64,000 bases of DNA, from the NCBI GenBank assembly GCA_902168205.1, contig CABHOK010000018.1:62001-126000 (forward strand), given 5' to 3'. The notes below the pieces were generated by a model that was not told the DNA's origin, ran no database searches, and saw nothing but the letters and a program-made list of their open reading frames with translations. Source of the stretch: an uncultured Chitinophaga sp. Lineage in GTDB: Bacteria > Bacteroidota > Bacteroidia > Cytophagales > Cyclobacteriaceae. This document shows positions 63,315 to 64,000 of the stretch, one piece after another. The first letter of the stretch is position 1. Each line of letters begins with the position of its first letter. The position numbers and the translations under genes were made by a program.

Positions 63315-64000
63315 ATGAAAAAGAAAATCGTAATACTCCCCGGAGACGGAATCGGAAAAGAAGTAACGGCTTGTGGCAAGAAAGTGCTCGAGCAGGTAGC
63401 CGAATGCTTTGGGCATCAATTTTCATTTGACTATGCTACGATCGGTCACGAAGCCATCGAAGCTACTGGCAATCCTCTGCCGGATGAATCGCTTGAGAAA
63501 ATGAAGAACTCGGATGCTATACTCTTCGGAGCTGTAGGACATCCTAAATATGATAACGACCCTACTGCAAAGGTTCGTCCGGAGCAAGGTCTTTTGAAGA
63601 TGCGTAAAGAATTGGGACTATATGCCAACCTTCGCCCGATAAAACTTTTTGATGAACTCCTCGCAGCTTCCAGCATCAAACCTGAGATTCTGAAAGGTGC
63701 CGATATACTCTTCTTCCGTGAACTTACCGGAGATGTATACTTTGGTGAGCGCGGACGCAAGGAGCAAGGTGCAACAGCGTACGATACAATGATATACTCT
63801 CGCTACGAAGTAGAGCGTATAGCTCACAAAGCTTTTAAAGCTGCGCTTACACGTGGAAAGAAAGTTACATCCGTTGATAAGGCTAACGTACTGGAAAGCT
63901 CACGACTGTGGAGAGAAGTAGTGCAGGAAGTTGCCAAGCAATATCCGGATGTAACGGTAGAGCACATGTTTGTAGATGCTGCTGCCATGAAGCTCATTCA
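63315..64000 (+). CDS. leuB: 3-isopropylmalate dehydrogenase (3' end missing)
   Basis: The ATG at 63315 opens a frame that is still open at the right edge; 228 codons are visible of about 350. The start reads KKKIVILPGDGIGKEV. Further on come AVGHPKYDN, PEQGLLKMRKELGLYANLRP, the substrate-binding RELTGDVYFGERGR and SVDKANVLESSRLWREVV. It oxidises and decarboxylates 3-isopropylmalate with NAD. It is the third gene of the leu group. Confidence 0.93.
   Translation, partial: MKKKIVILPGDGIGKEVTACGKKVLEQVAECFGHQFSFDYATIGHEAIEATGNPLPDESLEKMKNSDAILFGAVGHPKYDNDPTAKVRPEQGLLKMRKELGLYANLRPIKLFDELLAASSIKPEILKGADILFFRELTGDVYFGERGRKEQGATAYDTMIYSRYEVERIAHKAFKAALTRGKKVTSVDKANVLESSRLWREVVQEVAKQYPDVTVEHMFVDAAAMKLI

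Noticed and set aside
1-64000. CRISPR arrays, insertion sequences, prophage, integron or transfer genes
   Set aside because: No regular repeat-spacer array, transposase, integrase or phage structural gene was seen on either strand. The short-period patches have no spacers and no coding content.

Overview
The window comes from a member of the Bacteroidota, most likely a Cytophagales-type bacterium (about 43% G+C by eye). The evidence is large cell-surface proteins ending in type IX secretion sorting domains (17273-23274 and 40003-42753), full-length MacB/FtsX-type permeases with no ATPase gene beside them, a beta-propeller (Reg_prop/Y_Y_Y) sensor kinase, no clear Shine-Dalgarno sites, and several promoters of the Bacteroidota form TTTG-N19-TAnnTTTG. 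No phage, insertion sequence, CRISPR array or rRNA was seen.

Layout. 1-2669: an AraC-type regulator cut by the left edge, then an imine-reductase-like dehydrogenase plus SRPBCC gene pair divergent from an HxlR regulator. 2797-13697: an unusual accessory locus with a four-gene leftward operon (zincin-like HEVLE protein, membrane protein, small beta protein, exported barrel-like protein). Beside it lie two copies of a convergent pair (about 118-aa small protein facing a clostripain/caspase-like C11 peptidase), with a NarL-type response regulator and a 1003-aa sensor kinase interleaved. 13779-16156: a frameshifted MacB/FtsX permease. 16357-24576: a methyltransferase, two tandem paralogous Ig-repeat surface proteins, an alpha/beta hydrolase. 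24631-27099: an intact permease. 27392-35012: a mixed run of small genes, several from families seen as immunity proteins, plus a GH43 lipoprotein and a phosphodiester glycosidase. 35334-45764: an atypical SDR, a DUF6794 protein, a B3-type metallo-beta-lactamase, tRNA-Lys, an SH3/TPR protein, a gliding-type surface protein, RlmD and an aminotransferase. 45979-51151: two tandem permeases. 51394-64000: branched-chain amino acid operon(s) ilvE-ilvD-ilvB-ilvN-ilvC-ilvA, a Pif1-like helicase, then leuC-leuD-leuB (cut by the right edge).

How they work together. The ilv/leu genes give the complete set from threonine to 2-oxobutanoate and from pyruvate to valine/isoleucine, with most of the leucine branch; leuA is not in the window. 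They appear to be controlled by translation-coupled attenuation: a 40-codon leader ORF rich in Leu, Val and Ile ends just before a perfect 12-bp terminator hairpin, whose 5' arm can alternatively pair with the end of the leader. The accessory locus looks like a two-component-controlled proteolytic system of unknown purpose and is the best candidate for an undescribed system.

A striking non-coding feature is a set of short-period intergenic patches (7-, 8- and 9-bp units), repeatedly placed directly next to start or stop codons. Three separate tandem duplications (peptidase module, surface proteins, permeases) lie in one 64-kb window.
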